Shown piece after piece: positions 19,715 through 30,095 of a stretch of DNA of 64,000 bases. The stretch is taken from positions 62,001-126,000 of the forward strand of contig JAZDSJ010000012.1 in assembly GCA_039583345.1 (NCBI GenBank), read 5' to 3'. Origin of the DNA: Tectiglobus diatomicola (lineage in GTDB: Bacteria; Pseudomonadota; Alphaproteobacteria; Rhizobiales; Hyphomicrobiaceae). Numbering within the stretch: position 1 is the stretch's first letter; each line of letters opens with the position of its first letter. A program made the translations under genes and the position numbers. Below the pieces are notes generated by a model. It was not told the origin of the DNA, searched no databases, and saw nothing but the letters and a program-made list of their open reading frames with translations.

Positions 19715-21463
19715 TCAGGATGATTTTAATTTCTGAATTTTTTTCCAGGAATCTTTTAACGAAACGGTTTCATTAAACACAGGGCATTCTGATGTTCCAT
19801 CTTCATCAGCAGTAAAATAACCTAATCTTTCAAATTGAAGTGACTTCCCAGGTTGAGAATTGGAAAGGCTCGGCTCAATTTTAGCATTTGAAATAATTTG
19901 AATTGAATTTGGGTTGAGAGTAGATAAAAAATCGTCTTCAAAGCTCGGATTCTCTGAGGTGAAAAGGTGAGAATATCGACGAATTTCTGCATTAATGCTA
20001 TTGCGAGCCGATACCCAGTGAATTGTACCTTTGACTTTTCTGCCATCGGAAGTACTACCACCACGGCTTTCGGGGTCGTAGCTACAGCGTACTTCGCTAA
20101 TAATTCCTTCTTTATCTTTAATAACGTCGGTACATAATATATAATAAGCATACCGTAAACGTACTTCCCTTCCTGGAGCAAGTCGAAAAAATTTTTTAGG
20201 TGGGACTTCCATAAAGTCATCGCGTTCAATGTAAAGTTCACGGCAAAATGGTACTAGACGTTTACCTGCTGCACTATCTTCTGGATTATTCCAAGCCTCA
20301 AGTTCCTCATGTTTATCTTCTGGATAATTCTCAATTACAACTTTTAGTGGTTTTAAAACTGCCATCCGCCGTTCAGCAGTTTTGTTTAAAAGCTCGCGGA
20401 TACAAAATTCAAGATATTCATATTCAACCGTATTTTCAGCCCTAGCTATGCCGATACGTTCGATGAAGTCACAAATAGCAGCAGCCGGAATGCCACGCCT
20501 GCGCATACCACGTAGTGTTGGCATCCGTGGATCGTCCCATCCGCGCACATATCCGTTACTGACAAGTTGGCTCAGTTTCCGCTTAGATAAAACCGTATAT
20601 GTCATATTTAAGCGAGCGAATTCAATCTGCTTGGGTTTAGATGGCGTTGGTAAGTTTTCAATCAGCCAATCATAAAGTGGACGGTGATCAGCGAACTCTA
20701 GAGTACAAAACGAATGTGTGATTCCTTCGATAGCATCGGATTGGCCGTGGGCAAAATCATATGTAGGATAGATGCACCATTTATATCCGGTTCTTGGATG
20801 CATTGCGTGCGATATGCGATAAATTACAGGATCTCGCATATTGATATTTCCGGATTTCATATCTATTTTTGCGCGCAATACTTTAGAACCATCAGTATAT
20901 TCACCTGCTCTCATTCCGGCGAATAAATCGAGATTCTCTTCAACACTACGATCGCGAAACGGACTATTATACCCGGGAGATTTTAGAGTGCCGCGATAGG
21001 CACGAATTTCTTCAGCGCTCAAGTCATCGACAAAAGCTTTACCTACTTTAATTAAATATACAGCCCAGTCGTAAAGCTGTTCAAAATAATCGGAGGTATG
21101 TAAGGTCTTATCAGCCCATTCAAATCCTAACCAGCGTACATCCTCCTGGATTGCAAAAGTGTATTCTTCATCTTCTTTAGCTGGGTTAGTATCATCAAGG
21201 CGCAAATTGCAGCGACCACCAAACTCCTCCGCCATACTAAAATTTAGGCAAATGGATTTAGCGTGCCCGATGTGAATAAAACCATTCGGCTCAGGCGGAA
21301 AGCGTGTTACCAGTTGTTTTGTGCGACCGGAAATAAGATCAGAATCAATTACATCACGAACAAAATGACTTGGCCTTTCTCGTTTGGTTATATCTTTCTC
21401 AGGTGTCTTATGAAGTATGACCTTTGTAGGAAGGGTGATTTGTTTTTTGCCTGCGTTCGTCAT
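19715..21463 (-). CDS. glnS: Glutaminyl-tRNA synthetase
   Basis: Charges tRNA-Gln directly with glutamine. The class I signature is HIGH at residues 64-67 within PPEPNGFIHIGHAKS, and the KMSKS-like loop is VLSKRK (291-296), the GlnRS rather than GluRS form. DDTNPAKEDEEY and the anticodon-binding beta-barrel domains in the C-terminal half are present. The length of 582 residues is complete. Many alphaproteobacteria lack glnS and use GatCAB, so its presence is informative about lineage. It is convergent with the gcv operon. Confidence 0.95.
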   Translation of the reverse strand: MTNAGKKQITLPTKVILHKTPEKDITKRERPSHFVRDVIDSDLISGRTKQLVTRFPPEPNGFIHIGHAKSICLNFSMAEEFGGRCNLRLDDTNPAKEDEEYTFAIQEDVRWLGFEWADKTLHTSDYFEQLYDWAVYLIKVGKAFVDDLSAEEIRAYRGTLKSPGYNSPFRDRSVEENLDLFAGMRAGEYTDGSKVLRAKIDMKSGNINMRDPVIYRISHAMHPRTGYKWCIYPTYDFAHGQSDAIEGITHSFCTLEFADHRPLYDWLIENLPTPSKPKQIEFARLNMTYTVLSKRKLSQLVSNGYVRGWDDPRMPTLRGMRRRGIPAAAICDFIERIGIARAENTVEYEYLEFCIRELLNKTAERRMAVLKPLKVVIENYPEDKHEELEAWNNPEDSAAGKRLVPFCRELYIERDDFMEVPPKKFFRLAPGREVRLRYAYYILCTDVIKDKEGIISEVRCSYDPESRGGSTSDGRKVKGTIHWVSARNSINAEIRRYSHLFTSENPSFEDDFLSTLNPNSIQIISNAKIEPSLSNSQPGKSLQFERLGYFTADEDGTSECPVFNETVSLKDSWKKIQKLKSS

Positions 21464-21757
21464 TACTTAAATCTGTTATCTTTCAGTGTGTGGATTTAAC
21501 CATATAATTAATTTTGAATGAAACGTAAGATATGAACTTAGTATAACCAATTATGTTATGCATAGTACCAAATACTTAATGTCGAAATATATTGCTCTAA
21601 GGTTCCTTTGTGCAACAACAGATATTATTTTGGTCAATATTATATGTATAGAGCTGTCTTTAGCCTTTTGAAAACTTGGGCTGCCAAACGACTTTCGTAG
21701 ATAGACTTATTCTAAATAGAAATAAACATTTCGTTATTTAACTGGATAGGATTAAGG

Positions 21758-22516
21758 GTGGGCCGATTCCGTTCAAATACACTAAAAATTACTAGACAAA
21801 TTCAAGTTCAAGGACTTGAAGAGTGGATAGCGGTAAGACGCCATCCAAGGGCGCATCGCATAACACTACGTGTTAGTCATACACAACGTATTGCTATAAT
21901 TACAATTCCTATGAAATGTGATTTTGAAAAGGCTGGAGAGTTTTTATTAGCTAATCTTGACTGGGTTCGTGAGCAAATTGCAAAAATACCTACGGCTATC
22001 CCATTCGCAGATGGTCACATTTTTAACTTACGCGGTATACCGCATCGTATTCTATACAGCAAAGACTTGAGAACCGAAGCGGGAGTTGTCACGAGGACAT
22101 CAATTAATGGGAATCACGAAGTACATGTGGCTAATGATACTGATCATGCACCAAACCTATTACGAGCTTGGCTTATCTTGCAGGCACGGGGCGACCTGGA
22201 AAAACGTGTAATCCTTCACACTACAAGCCTTGGACTTAAAGCAAACAGAATTTCCGTACGCGATCAAGCCAGCCGCTGGGGGTCTTGTTCCAGTAGTGGC
22301 AATTTATCGTTTTCTTGGAGATTAGTTATGGCACCACCTAATATACTGGATTACGTGGTCGCTCACGAAGTCGCGCACTTGGCTGAAATGAACCACGGAC
22401 CTAAGTTTTGGAATATGGTTAGCGCAGTTTGCCCGAACTTTAACGAAGCTATACAATGGCTGAAAGTTAATGGTATCGAGCTACATCGTTACGGAACACA
22501 CAGTAGACTTACCTGA
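21758..22516 (+). CDS. YgjP-type zinc metallopeptidase domain protein (M48-like, DUF45)
   Basis: A 252-residue cytoplasmic protein of the YgjP/DUF45 group. The zinc motif HEVAH is at 203-207 with a third histidine at 213 (EMNHGPKFW). It is preceded by RDQASRWGSCSSSGNLSFSW, which is diagnostic for the family. It is a predicted peptidase of unproven substrate. The GTG start at 21758 is chosen because AGGA lies 6 bases upstream and the family N-terminus follows. Confidence 0.9.
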   Translation: MGRFRSNTLKITRQIQVQGLEEWIAVRRHPRAHRITLRVSHTQRIAIITIPMKCDFEKAGEFLLANLDWVREQIAKIPTAIPFADGHIFNLRGIPHRILYSKDLRTEAGVVTRTSINGNHEVHVANDTDHAPNLLRAWLILQARGDLEKRVILHTTSLGLKANRISVRDQASRWGSCSSSGNLSFSWRLVMAPPNILDYVVAHEVAHLAEMNHGPKFWNMVSAVCPNFNEAIQWLKVNGIELHRYGTHSRLT

Positions 22517-23021
22517 GAAATATACCTACCGGTTTATAGTAATTAAGCAAATTTAGATTATAGTTATCTGTTTAATTTATCAGAAGTAGAGTGTATTGTC
22601 ATTTATGGCGAAGGGTAATTTAAAACCTAAGGTTTTAAAAGCGTATTTATCTGCTAGTTTTTGAAAAATTGTTGCTTAAAATAAACACAATGTCTCTAGA
22701 ATATAGATTAGAAATTTCTGGATTCTGTGTAATACTGCTCTGAGGTTACTTTTAAGTCGAGCTTAGATGACCACTTCAAACTTACTACAAACGGAATCAC
22801 ACCTTATTAATTAGCTATGATCAAAACTTTTTTAAGGGTTCAAGCACCCCTTTAAGTTTAAAGAAAAATTAAATTCAACTACTATCTTTTACTTAATAAC
22901 AAAATAATCCATTAAATAATTATTAATATCTTGATAAGAATTTTCTTTTTTCTGTATATATTGTAGCAAAAAGCTTTTCGCTTAAACTATTATATTGTGA
23001 TAATCGCAGTGGCAGATTGCC
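22517..23021. other. Gene-free spacer with a palindrome
   Basis: AT-rich. TTTAAAACCT (22619-22628) and AGGTTTTAAA (22630-22639) form a perfect inverted repeat around one base. No T run follows it. No genes are seen. Confidence 0.45.
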
Positions 23022-23513
23022 TTAACCTTCCGTAGCTTTTTTTTTGGATCCGTCAATATGCTCGTATTCGGCATCTATTATGTCTGAATACTGCTCAGCT
23101 TCATGGTGCTTGTTTGGCTTGATGCTACTATTATTGTGGGGATGGATAGCAGCTAGCTTTAAAAGTTTATGAAAGAAAAAACGCACTACGCACTTACGAA
23201 AAGGTGGGATAAAAAGAAACAAACCCAACAAATCAGTTATAATACCTGGTGTGAGTAACAATGCTCCAGCTATAACCAACAAGAGCCCTTCAACAAGAGG
23301 CTCGACTGGTGCGATGTGTTTTCTCATTGACTCATTAATATTAGCTATTGTGCTTAAGCCCTGTCTTTTAAGGATTGAAGTTCCAACAAATGCCGTAGTT
23401 ATAACAAGTAAAATCGTTCCGATAGTGCCTAAATAACGGCTGACTTCGATAAGGATAGCTAGCTCAATAAGCGATGTGGCACTAAAAATGATCAACAATA
23501 CAACAAAATGCAT
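23022..23513 (-). CDS. fxsA: FxsA family membrane protein
   Basis: A 163-residue inner-membrane protein with the FxsA signature: an N-terminal hydrophobic pair of helices with IELAILIEVSRYLGTIGTIL, then VITTAFVGTSILKRQGL, and the GALLLTPGIITDLLGLFLFI block. FxsA in E. coli suppresses F-plasmid exclusion of phage T7 when overproduced; its normal role is unknown. The hydrophilic C-terminus (120-163) is variable. AGGGGTG precedes the ATG. It is divergent from the Tim44-domain gene with 231 bases between starts, an arrangement conserved in alphaproteobacteria. Confidence 0.92.
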   Translation of the reverse strand: MHFVVLLIIFSATSLIELAILIEVSRYLGTIGTILLVITTAFVGTSILKRQGLSTIANINESMRKHIAPVEPLVEGLLLVIAGALLLTPGIITDLLGLFLFIPPFRKCVVRFFFHKLLKLAAIHPHNNSSIKPNKHHEAEQYSDIIDAEYEHIDGSKKKATEG

Positions 23514-23744
23514 TTTGCACCCCTAATTGTTTGGTATGATCTGGAAATGCTATATTATATAGTATTATTATAAAGCAATGTTAATGCAAAGGGGTTGGAT
23601 TGTATTTGATCATGCTTTAATGTCAAAAGTCTACTTTGCATTTTGAAACAAAGGCTATAGTTGTTTGTAAACTGTATTTCTAACACCGATAGTCCTACCT
23701 AAAGATAGGTCATAACCTCTTCATGGCAAAGAAAGCCCATTAAT

Positions 23745-24473
23745 ATGCAAGACAATATTAATATCATAACTCTTTTGGCGATTGTAGTTGCTGTCTTTGT
23801 GATTCTAAAACTTCGCACTGTGCTAGGACGGCATACAGATGAGGACGAAGCTCGAGTGGCTCGCAAGATGCGTTCACGCGAGAAAGCCAATTCTACAGCC
23901 TCAGATAAAATTGTAACATTACCGCAACGTAGTGCAAACGATCGATTTAAACCAGAAAACCAAGAGCGTTCTGAAGAAGATTTGCGTGATAAAATTAAGG
24001 CTCTTGGTATTACCGACGTCAATGCTAGTGATGGACTCATTGACATTGCAAAAAGTGACAAGTCTTTTGATATAGAGCATTTCTTGACTGGCGCCAAACA
24101 TGCTTATGAGATTATTGTCACTGCATTTGCAGAGGGCAACAGAAATTTACTTAGTGAATTATTAAGTGAAGACGTGTTAAAAGGATTCGAAGAAGCAATC
24201 TTACGTAGAGAAAACAGTAAAGAAACAGTAGATCAAAGCTTCGTTGGTATAAACAACGCCGACATCACTGAGGCTGAGATGCGTGGAAATGAAGCAAACA
24301 TAACCTTGAAATTCACTAGCCAACTTATATCTGCAACGCGCGATAGCTCAGGTAAAGTAATCAACGGTGATCCTCAAACTGTTATTGATGTAATCGATAT
24401 TTGGACATTCTCACGTAATGTGATATCACAAAATCCAAATTGGAGGTTAATTGCAACGCAATCACCTCAGTAA
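23745..24473 (+). CDS. Tim44-like domain protein (TimA)
   Basis: A 242-residue protein with one N-terminal membrane anchor (about 7-23), a charged linker, and a C-terminal Tim44/MRPL45 domain from about residue 100. It contains FLTGAKHAYEIIVTAFAEG and NANITLKF-like segments ending in WTFSRNV. Alphaproteobacterial homologues are related to mitochondrial Tim44; their job at the inner membrane is not settled. It faces fxsA and is normally followed by mltA and an Smr gene. Here mltA is absent, and 531 unassigned bases separate it from smr. Confidence 0.9.
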   Translation: MQDNINIITLLAIVVAVFVILKLRTVLGRHTDEDEARVARKMRSREKANSTASDKIVTLPQRSANDRFKPENQERSEEDLRDKIKALGITDVNASDGLIDIAKSDKSFDIEHFLTGAKHAYEIIVTAFAEGNRNLLSELLSEDVLKGFEEAILRRENSKETVDQSFVGINNADITEAEMRGNEANITLKFTSQLISATRDSSGKVINGDPQTVIDVIDIWTFSRNVISQNPNWRLIATQSPQ

Positions 24474-25004
24474 GCACATTTCCCATCTAAATTAACAAGT
24501 GGTGTCTCGCCACGTTTAATATAAGATTAATTTGAATTCTACAGGTCTGGAAGGCGGAGAGACAGATATTCCTTGGTCTGTGCTCATGCCTTTTACAGAC
24601 TTCACGCGACTTCTTGAGTACTTCTGACATAAACAGAAAACAGTTTCATTTTTATAAATGCTTTATAGTTAACATTACACAACTGATTTGAGCACTTATA
24701 ACAATGTCTAAATTTATTTAGTGAGAGGAACCATTTACATCTCATAAACAATAACTTTAGCTACAAAATAAAGAACTATAGTAAATTTAAATAATCGTAA
24801 AAAGCTATTTTAAGTTAATTAAAAACCCTTTAATAATATATTTCCGGGAATAATTAATAAAGCCTCGTTAGGTTATGTAACTTTGAAATATAAGGTATTA
24901 AAATTCCTCAAATAATAGTATCTACTAAGAAGGTATTCGTGACAAATATCACGCATGATCGAAACTATTTTTTAGCCCATTTTGATTAATACATACACCA
25001 TGAA
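24474..25004. other. Spacer where mltA would be expected
   Basis: In related genomes mltA (lytic transglycosylase) lies between the Tim44 gene and smr. I find only short open stretches (for example 24535-24627) with no recognisable MltA motif, so the gene is deleted or eroded beyond recognition. Confidence 0.5.
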
Positions 25005-25640
25005 ATGAGACTTCTTATGAGTAGGAAAATTCCGCATGAACGGCGATATGAACGTCATTTAACAAAATGTGAGATGAAGCTTTGGAATAAGATATCTGAA
25101 CATATCAAACCTCTTAGTGCAGATGATAGGCTTTATAGTAGCATTCTTTTAAATAACGTAAGTACAAGAAACAATCCTTCTTTCAGATATGGCAATATTA
25201 ATCAATCCTGCGAATCAGAATTAGCATGGGTAAATAAAAAAGTAGATGTAAAGTCTTCCTCTCATATACAGCTTGCTGAATTTGATGAAAAACTGGCTAC
25301 TAAAGTTAGAAGAGGACGAATTAAGATAGATGCGAAGTTAGATTTACATGGAATGAGACAGCCTGAAGCTAAAACCACCCTTGAAAAATTCTTATTTTCA
25401 AGTCTATCGAAAGGCCACAGAATTGTGCTTGTTATTACAGGTAAAGGAATACCAATCGACAAAGACAGGCCTTGGAATGGTGAACCTCAGATTAACAGAG
25501 GTATCCTAAAAAGGATGCTCCCTCACTGGTTAAATGAAAAAAGAATTACCGCTGCGGTTATCAGCTACACAACAGCTTATATTCAGCATGGGGGTGAGGG
25601 CGCTTTTTATATCCACCTTAGAGCACGAAGGCGAATTTAG
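25005..25640 (+). CDS. Smr (MutS2-like) domain protein
   Basis: A 211-residue protein. The last 110 residues form an Smr domain: LDLHGMRQPEAKTTLEKFL, then VLVITGKG, and HGGEGAFYIHLR at the end. Smr domains have nicking endonuclease or RNA-binding activity; the role of stand-alone alphaproteobacterial members is not established. The N-terminal third is basic and likely disordered. ATG at 25005 or 25017 could be the start. It ends 72 bases before the convergent ialB-like stop. Confidence 0.9.
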   Translation: MRLLMSRKIPHERRYERHLTKCEMKLWNKISEHIKPLSADDRLYSSILLNNVSTRNNPSFRYGNINQSCESELAWVNKKVDVKSSSHIQLAEFDEKLATKVRRGRIKIDAKLDLHGMRQPEAKTTLEKFLFSSLSKGHRIVLVITGKGIPIDKDRPWNGEPQINRGILKRMLPHWLNEKRITAAVISYTTAYIQHGGEGAFYIHLRARRRI

Positions 25641-25674
25641 ATTGTTTTCTAAGCCATTATAAAGATAAAGTTGC

Positions 25675-25713
25675 ATAATCTTTGATCATCAGTTGAGATT
25701 ATCGTCTTTTTTT
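25675..25713 (+). terminator. Hairpin and T run after the Smr gene
   Basis: ATAATCT (25675-25681) pairs with AGATTAT (25696-25702) around a 14-base loop and is followed by CGTC and seven T. It lies 34 bases after the stop and touches the stop of the convergent gene. Confidence 0.45.
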
Positions 25714-26221
25714 AGTTGCAACTGTTATTTAGTAAATTCAAAGCAGACGTTATCCCTAATAGGGAATAAGTTTCTTCTATTTTAGTACCATCTTTTGTAG
25801 TAGCCCGCACAACCATAAAAGACCCTAGCTTCATAGATTTAATCATCTTAAGCTCTTCTGTAGGCTTTTCTATAAATGCCTTGCTACCTTTGGTAAAAAA
25901 CCTGTAACGGGAACTTCCTATTTGAGCCGTGACTATACTTCCATTTTGGAGTTCATTCCTAATATTAATACTTATTTCTTCCTTTACTCCACTATCTGGC
26001 CAAGCCGAAATATAAAAATAGCTTGCTTTTTTTTTATAATTAGATGGCTTCCTTTCGCGTGGTTTAGCCGAGATAAAGCATATTTTTGCAGAATTACCTT
26101 CGTGTGAGTAGAGAACCCAATCTTGAAATTTTTTTACTACCTTTGTAGCAGTAGCGCCGCTAGGCGATACATGTACAACTATTGCAATAGCAGCTATTAA
26201 TGCGGTTGATATTTTTAACAT
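25712..26221 (-). CDS. IalB family (invasion-associated locus B) secreted protein
   Basis: A 169-residue protein with a signal peptide (about 1-23, ending PSGATA) and an IalB-type beta domain: KKFQDWVLYSH, KICFISAKP, then SMKLGSFMVVRATTKDGT and ETYSLLGI. The final Cys168 and Cys48 would form the typical disulphide. IalB of Bartonella helps erythrocyte invasion, but homologues occur throughout non-pathogenic alphaproteobacteria and are predicted periplasmic proteins of unknown role. Gene-free DNA lies upstream. Confidence 0.85.
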   Translation of the reverse strand: MLKISTALIAAIAIVVHVSPSGATATKVVKKFQDWVLYSHEGNSAKICFISAKPRERKPSNYKKKASYFYISAWPDSGVKEEISINIRNELQNGSIVTAQIGSSRYRFFTKGSKAFIEKPTEELKMIKSMKLGSFMVVRATTKDGTKIEETYSLLGITSALNLLNNSCN

Positions 26222-27039
26222 AATCTACTCGCTGTTTCACAAATTTATATTTTCAGCAGTCTTAACTAAACAATAAAGTAGCTACGTGTATTAGTGAATA
26301 CGAAATCCTAAATTAAAAACTAAATTTAAAAATACTGTACAGTTTCAGGATTTCGAAAAGACATGTGTTTAGTATCGATGAATAAAGATAAAAACACTAT
26401 TAAATTTCAAAGCAACATTTTTTGCTGTGGCGTTAACAGTAAAATTCCTAAAACTATTAGCATTTAACTATCTCTTTTAAAAGTTAATTGGGTAAAAAAA
26501 TTAGTACATTAAGGAAGACGTATTGCGATCTGTAACTAGGCTTAGGTTTATATATGTTTTGTACAATTAACCTTAATATTACATTAGATATATAGTTTCT
26601 TGTCAGTATGTATAACCATAAATACAGCTAACTCTGGTGTATAAGTTAAACTACTCTTTAGACGTACAACATTTCTTCAATTTTAGTAATAGAATATTGT
26701 CCGCTCTATCTTCCTGTTCTGCGAGTGACTAGTTTCATTGAGGTCAAGTAAACCAGATTTAAAGCAATGCAAAATACTTCATTACTGTTTATCTAATCTG
26801 TTAAGAACTCCATGATACAAACATTTTCTATAACACATCGAATAATAATTACATCAAAAATAAGATAGATTAATGTGTGCCGTTCAATAATTTGGAGTTT
26901 CTTCAGTAAAGTTTTTCAGCAAGCCGTTTTGAATTGAACAAGGAAGTGTAAATAAAATTCACAGTAGTAAACAAACACATAAAACTTTACAAAAGTACAA
27001 TTAATAATCTTATGAAATAATATTCTCTTAGACAACTAA
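26222..27039. other. Gene-free spacer (818 bases)
   Basis: Strongly AT-rich, between two minus-strand genes. No reading frame, RNA gene or repeat is recognised apart from the promoter region that must serve ialB. Confidence 0.5.
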
Positions 27040-27438
27040 TTAGATTACATGAAAATTAGAAATTATTTTTGATAAGTCACTATTTTTTACAACACGTGCT
27101 GCTTCTGACTGTTTATACCACTTGCGTCTGCGTAACTTATCTTCTCCCCATGTTTGCAGCTCCACTGTCGTTTTGAGTGGATAAACACTAACAATTAATT
27201 TTTGGAAACGTTTCTCATGAACGTAAGTTCCTAGTGGAAAGGTTGAGATTTCCCCTTTTACTCCCGCCTCCTCCATAGTCTCACGAGCAGCAGCAGAGCA
27301 CAACTTTTCTCCTGGCTCTACATGTCCTTTAGGTATAGACCAATGACCTTTCTTTTTTGAAGTAATAAGCAATATTTCAATTTCATGGTCGTGGCGCAGT
27401 CGATAAACCAAAGCACCTGCCTGCTGTTTTATTACCAT
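27040..27438 (-). CDS. NUDIX hydrolase
   Basis: A 132-residue single-domain NUDIX hydrolase. The Nudix box GX5EX7REUXEEXGU is complete at residues 38-60 (GHVEPGEKL through RETMEEAGV). The preceding HWSIPKGHVE matches the diadenosine polyphosphate / small NUDIX group with 'WxxPKGH'. The substrate is probably a nucleoside polyphosphate, but cannot be set from sequence. It is isolated, with long gene-free DNA on both sides. Confidence 0.92.
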   Translation of the reverse strand: MVIKQQAGALVYRLRHDHEIEILLITSKKKGHWSIPKGHVEPGEKLCSAAARETMEEAGVKGEISTFPLGTYVHEKRFQKLIVSVYPLKTTVELQTWGEDKLRRRKWYKQSEAARVVKNSDLSKIISNFHVI

Positions 27439-28517
27439 ATTAATTGTGCTTTCTGGTATAATATAATATAGGTAAGTTAAGTAATAATGCCTGTTTCGTG
27501 TTTACTAAGTCTGCAAAGTATTGACTGGCTAGCATGTAATTCAGATATGTCACAAGTCATGGTTTATAAATTTATTGATTTTCGAATAACTAAGCGCTTA
27601 ACTGAGAAGCAGCATCTCCTTCGACAAGATCGGTTGAAAGGTTGTATGCGCTAAACACAGCTTATACACGGTTTATTATGCTTTTGATAATAATGTTCAG
27701 TCATCTTGGACTTATCCCTTAACCTACTTTTTTTTAAAAAATCAACACTTATCTGGTGGCACCACAGCAGTTAGGAATAGAAAATAGATTTTTAAGAGGC
27801 TTTGTTCGCAAATCACATACCCACTCAGGTTACTCCTTATCAAATTTGCAGTTTCTGTATTATTACTATCCAAAGTCGTGTGCATCAGCATATAATTTAG
27901 ATTAAACTCAATTGTTAAGCTGGTATCACGGATGTTAGGATTGACTTATCATAGATATTTAGAATTTTTTATCTACAATAACTATGATTTTAGAAGGTCT
28001 TTAAGTATCACCCCAAAATTTTGTCCTGAAGACAACTTCTTGTTATATACGAATAACGTGAAAATAATTGGGTTGATCAAACTATTTAATAAAAGGAGAT
28101 CTAACAAAAACGATATAACAGAAATAAGACGCTTAACATAACCAACACCTAATCTGAATTAGTACACTGGTAAATAGGTAGTCATTAGTAAGTTTGTCAA
28201 GAAATTCGTAACATCGTCTGCGGTAAGTAATTCCTTATGGCATCCACAAAAAAGTGGTGGACTCAATTTATCATTTTTAACAAGGCTATAATTAAAGATA
28301 TCTTAAAAAAAGCTGCTAATAAAGCAACTTTATCTTATAAGTACTACCTTGTTAAATATGTTCTTACAATCTGATTTATTTAAGAACCGCGCTTTTTCCT
28401 TAACGGTTGTTTGACACCCTAAATTAATAAGCTCGGGCTTAAATACATTTTATTTAATAACTGATAAAGCCTTAAAGCAATGCACAATGGTTAGCTAAAC
28501 AGTTGAATTTAGCATAT
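27439..28517. other. Gene-free spacer (about 1.1 kb)
   Basis: Contains only short unsupported reading frames (a 69-codon one at 27932-28141 and a 35-codon one at 27547-27654). No RNA gene or mobile element is seen. Confidence 0.5.
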
Positions 28518-30095
28518 TTACTTCTTTGATACTGGACCAGCGGCTAGAACTTCATCACAGACATGATTGGAAAACTGTTCAAAGTTTGTATTAAACATAG
28601 AAACAAGTGCACGGGCCTGACTATCATATTCTGATGTGTCATTCCAGGTTTCGCGAGGATTCAAGATCTTAGAGTCAATCCCTGGTGCTTCGATAGGTAC
28701 CTTAAAGCCGAAAAATGAATCGGTGCGCATCTTTTCTTCATCAAGCTTTCCTGAAAGTGCCGCATCTAATAATCTACGTGTAACGGCTATAGGCATGCGA
28801 TGGCCTTCTCCATATCTACCACCTGTCCATCCCGTATTTACAAGCCAACAGTTAGTATCGTGCTTTTCAATAAGTTTGCGCAACATGCTTCCGTAAATTG
28901 TTGGGTGACGTGGCATAAAGGGAGCACCAAAGCACGTTGAAAACGTTGCAGTAGGCTCATTTCCAAGCCCTTTTTCTGTGCCAGCGACTTTTGCTGTATA
29001 ACCAGACAAAAAATGATACATAGATTGGCTAGGTGAAAGCTTGGAAATCGGTGGCAACACACCGAAAGCATCAGCACACAACATCACAACATTCTTAGGG
29101 TGACCCATAATGCCAGTTCCACTAGCGTTACTGATGTAATGTAGAGGGTATGCAGACCGTGTATTTTCTGTGAGATTATTGTTATCGAAGTCAGGTTGCC
29201 GAGTACTTCTATCAAGTATAACATTTTCTAAAACAGTACCAAAGCGGTTGGAAGCATCCCAAATTTCAGGTTCCGCTTGCCTTGACAATCTGATGGTTTT
29301 TGCATAACAACCACCTTCGAAATTAAACACGCCAGAAGGTGACCAACCATGTTCGTCGTCACCAAGTAGTACACGATCTGCTGTCGCTGAAAGCGTTGTT
29401 TTTCCCGTCCCTGAAAGACCAAAAAAAATTGAGATATCTCCGTCACTACCGGAATTAGCTGAGCAATGCATAGGCATGACATTACGTTCCGGCATAGTAA
29501 AATTCAAAAATGAAAAAACTGATTTTTTAGTTTCACCAGCATATAACGAGCCCCCTATTAAAACTAGTCGTTTTGAAAAATTACAGGCAATTACTGTTTC
29601 TGAACGACAACCGTGCCTAACTGGATCTGCACGAAAACCAGGAAAGTTAACAACGGTAAGATCCGCGCTGAAACCACTAAGCTCTGACTGGTTAGGACGA
29701 CGTAGCAAATGTCGAATGAACAAAGCATGCCATGCCTTTTCACAAAAAACACGCGTATTGATGCGGTAAGTAGAATCTGCACCAGCAAACAAGTCTTGCA
29801 CAAATAAGTCCTTGTTTTTAGCGTATGATAGGAAGTCTTCGTAAATAATCTGAAAATGTTGGCTGGATAATTCCTTATTATTGTCCCACCATACAACGTC
29901 CGATGTTAGCTCATCACGTACTGTGAATTTGTCCTGTGCCGAACGACCTGTATGTTCTCCAGTTTCAGAGACAAACGCCCCTGATTGTGCGAGACGCCCT
30001 TCCTGTCTGCTAATGGCAAACTCAACAAGCTCTGCAACCGAGTTATTGTGCTTAATAGAAGCTGCGGCAGAAATTGGAAATATTTCTGTTGTCAT
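28518..30095 (-). CDS. pckA: Phosphoenolpyruvate carboxykinase (ATP)
   Basis: Converts oxaloacetate and ATP to PEP, ADP and CO2, the entry to gluconeogenesis. The P-loop is GLSGTGKT at residues 226-233. The TGEHTGRSAQDKF, FPGFRADP and GWTGGRYGEGHRMP segments are typical of the ATP-dependent form. The start is set at the ATG 30093-30095 because GGAGGA lies 5 bases upstream; the open frame extends 17 codons further without support. The length of 525 residues is normal. It is divergent from chvI, the arrangement found in Rhizobiales and relatives, where ChvG/ChvI controls pckA. Confidence 0.97.
   Translation of the reverse strand: MTTEIFPISAAASIKHNNSVAELVEFAISRQEGRLAQSGAFVSETGEHTGRSAQDKFTVRDELTSDVVWWDNNKELSSQHFQIIYEDFLSYAKNKDLFVQDLFAGADSTYRINTRVFCEKAWHALFIRHLLRRPNQSELSGFSADLTVVNFPGFRADPVRHGCRSETVIACNFSKRLVLIGGSLYAGETKKSVFSFLNFTMPERNVMPMHCSANSGSDGDISIFFGLSGTGKTTLSATADRVLLGDDEHGWSPSGVFNFEGGCYAKTIRLSRQAEPEIWDASNRFGTVLENVILDRSTRQPDFDNNNLTENTRSAYPLHYISNASGTGIMGHPKNVVMLCADAFGVLPPISKLSPSQSMYHFLSGYTAKVAGTEKGLGNEPTATFSTCFGAPFMPRHPTIYGSMLRKLIEKHDTNCWLVNTGWTGGRYGEGHRMPIAVTRRLLDAALSGKLDEEKMRTDSFFGFKVPIEAPGIDSKILNPRETWNDTSEYDSQARALVSMFNTNFEQFSNHVCDEVLAAGPVSKK

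Noticed and set aside
27547..27654. 35-codon open frame beginning MSQVMVYKFIDF
   Set aside because: No ribosome binding site, no recognised motif, and AT-rich spacer of a kind that yields such frames by chance.
27932..28141. 69-codon open frame on the plus strand
   Set aside because: Composition follows random AT-rich translation (many Asn, Ile, Lys, Phe, Tyr); no motif, no Shine-Dalgarno.
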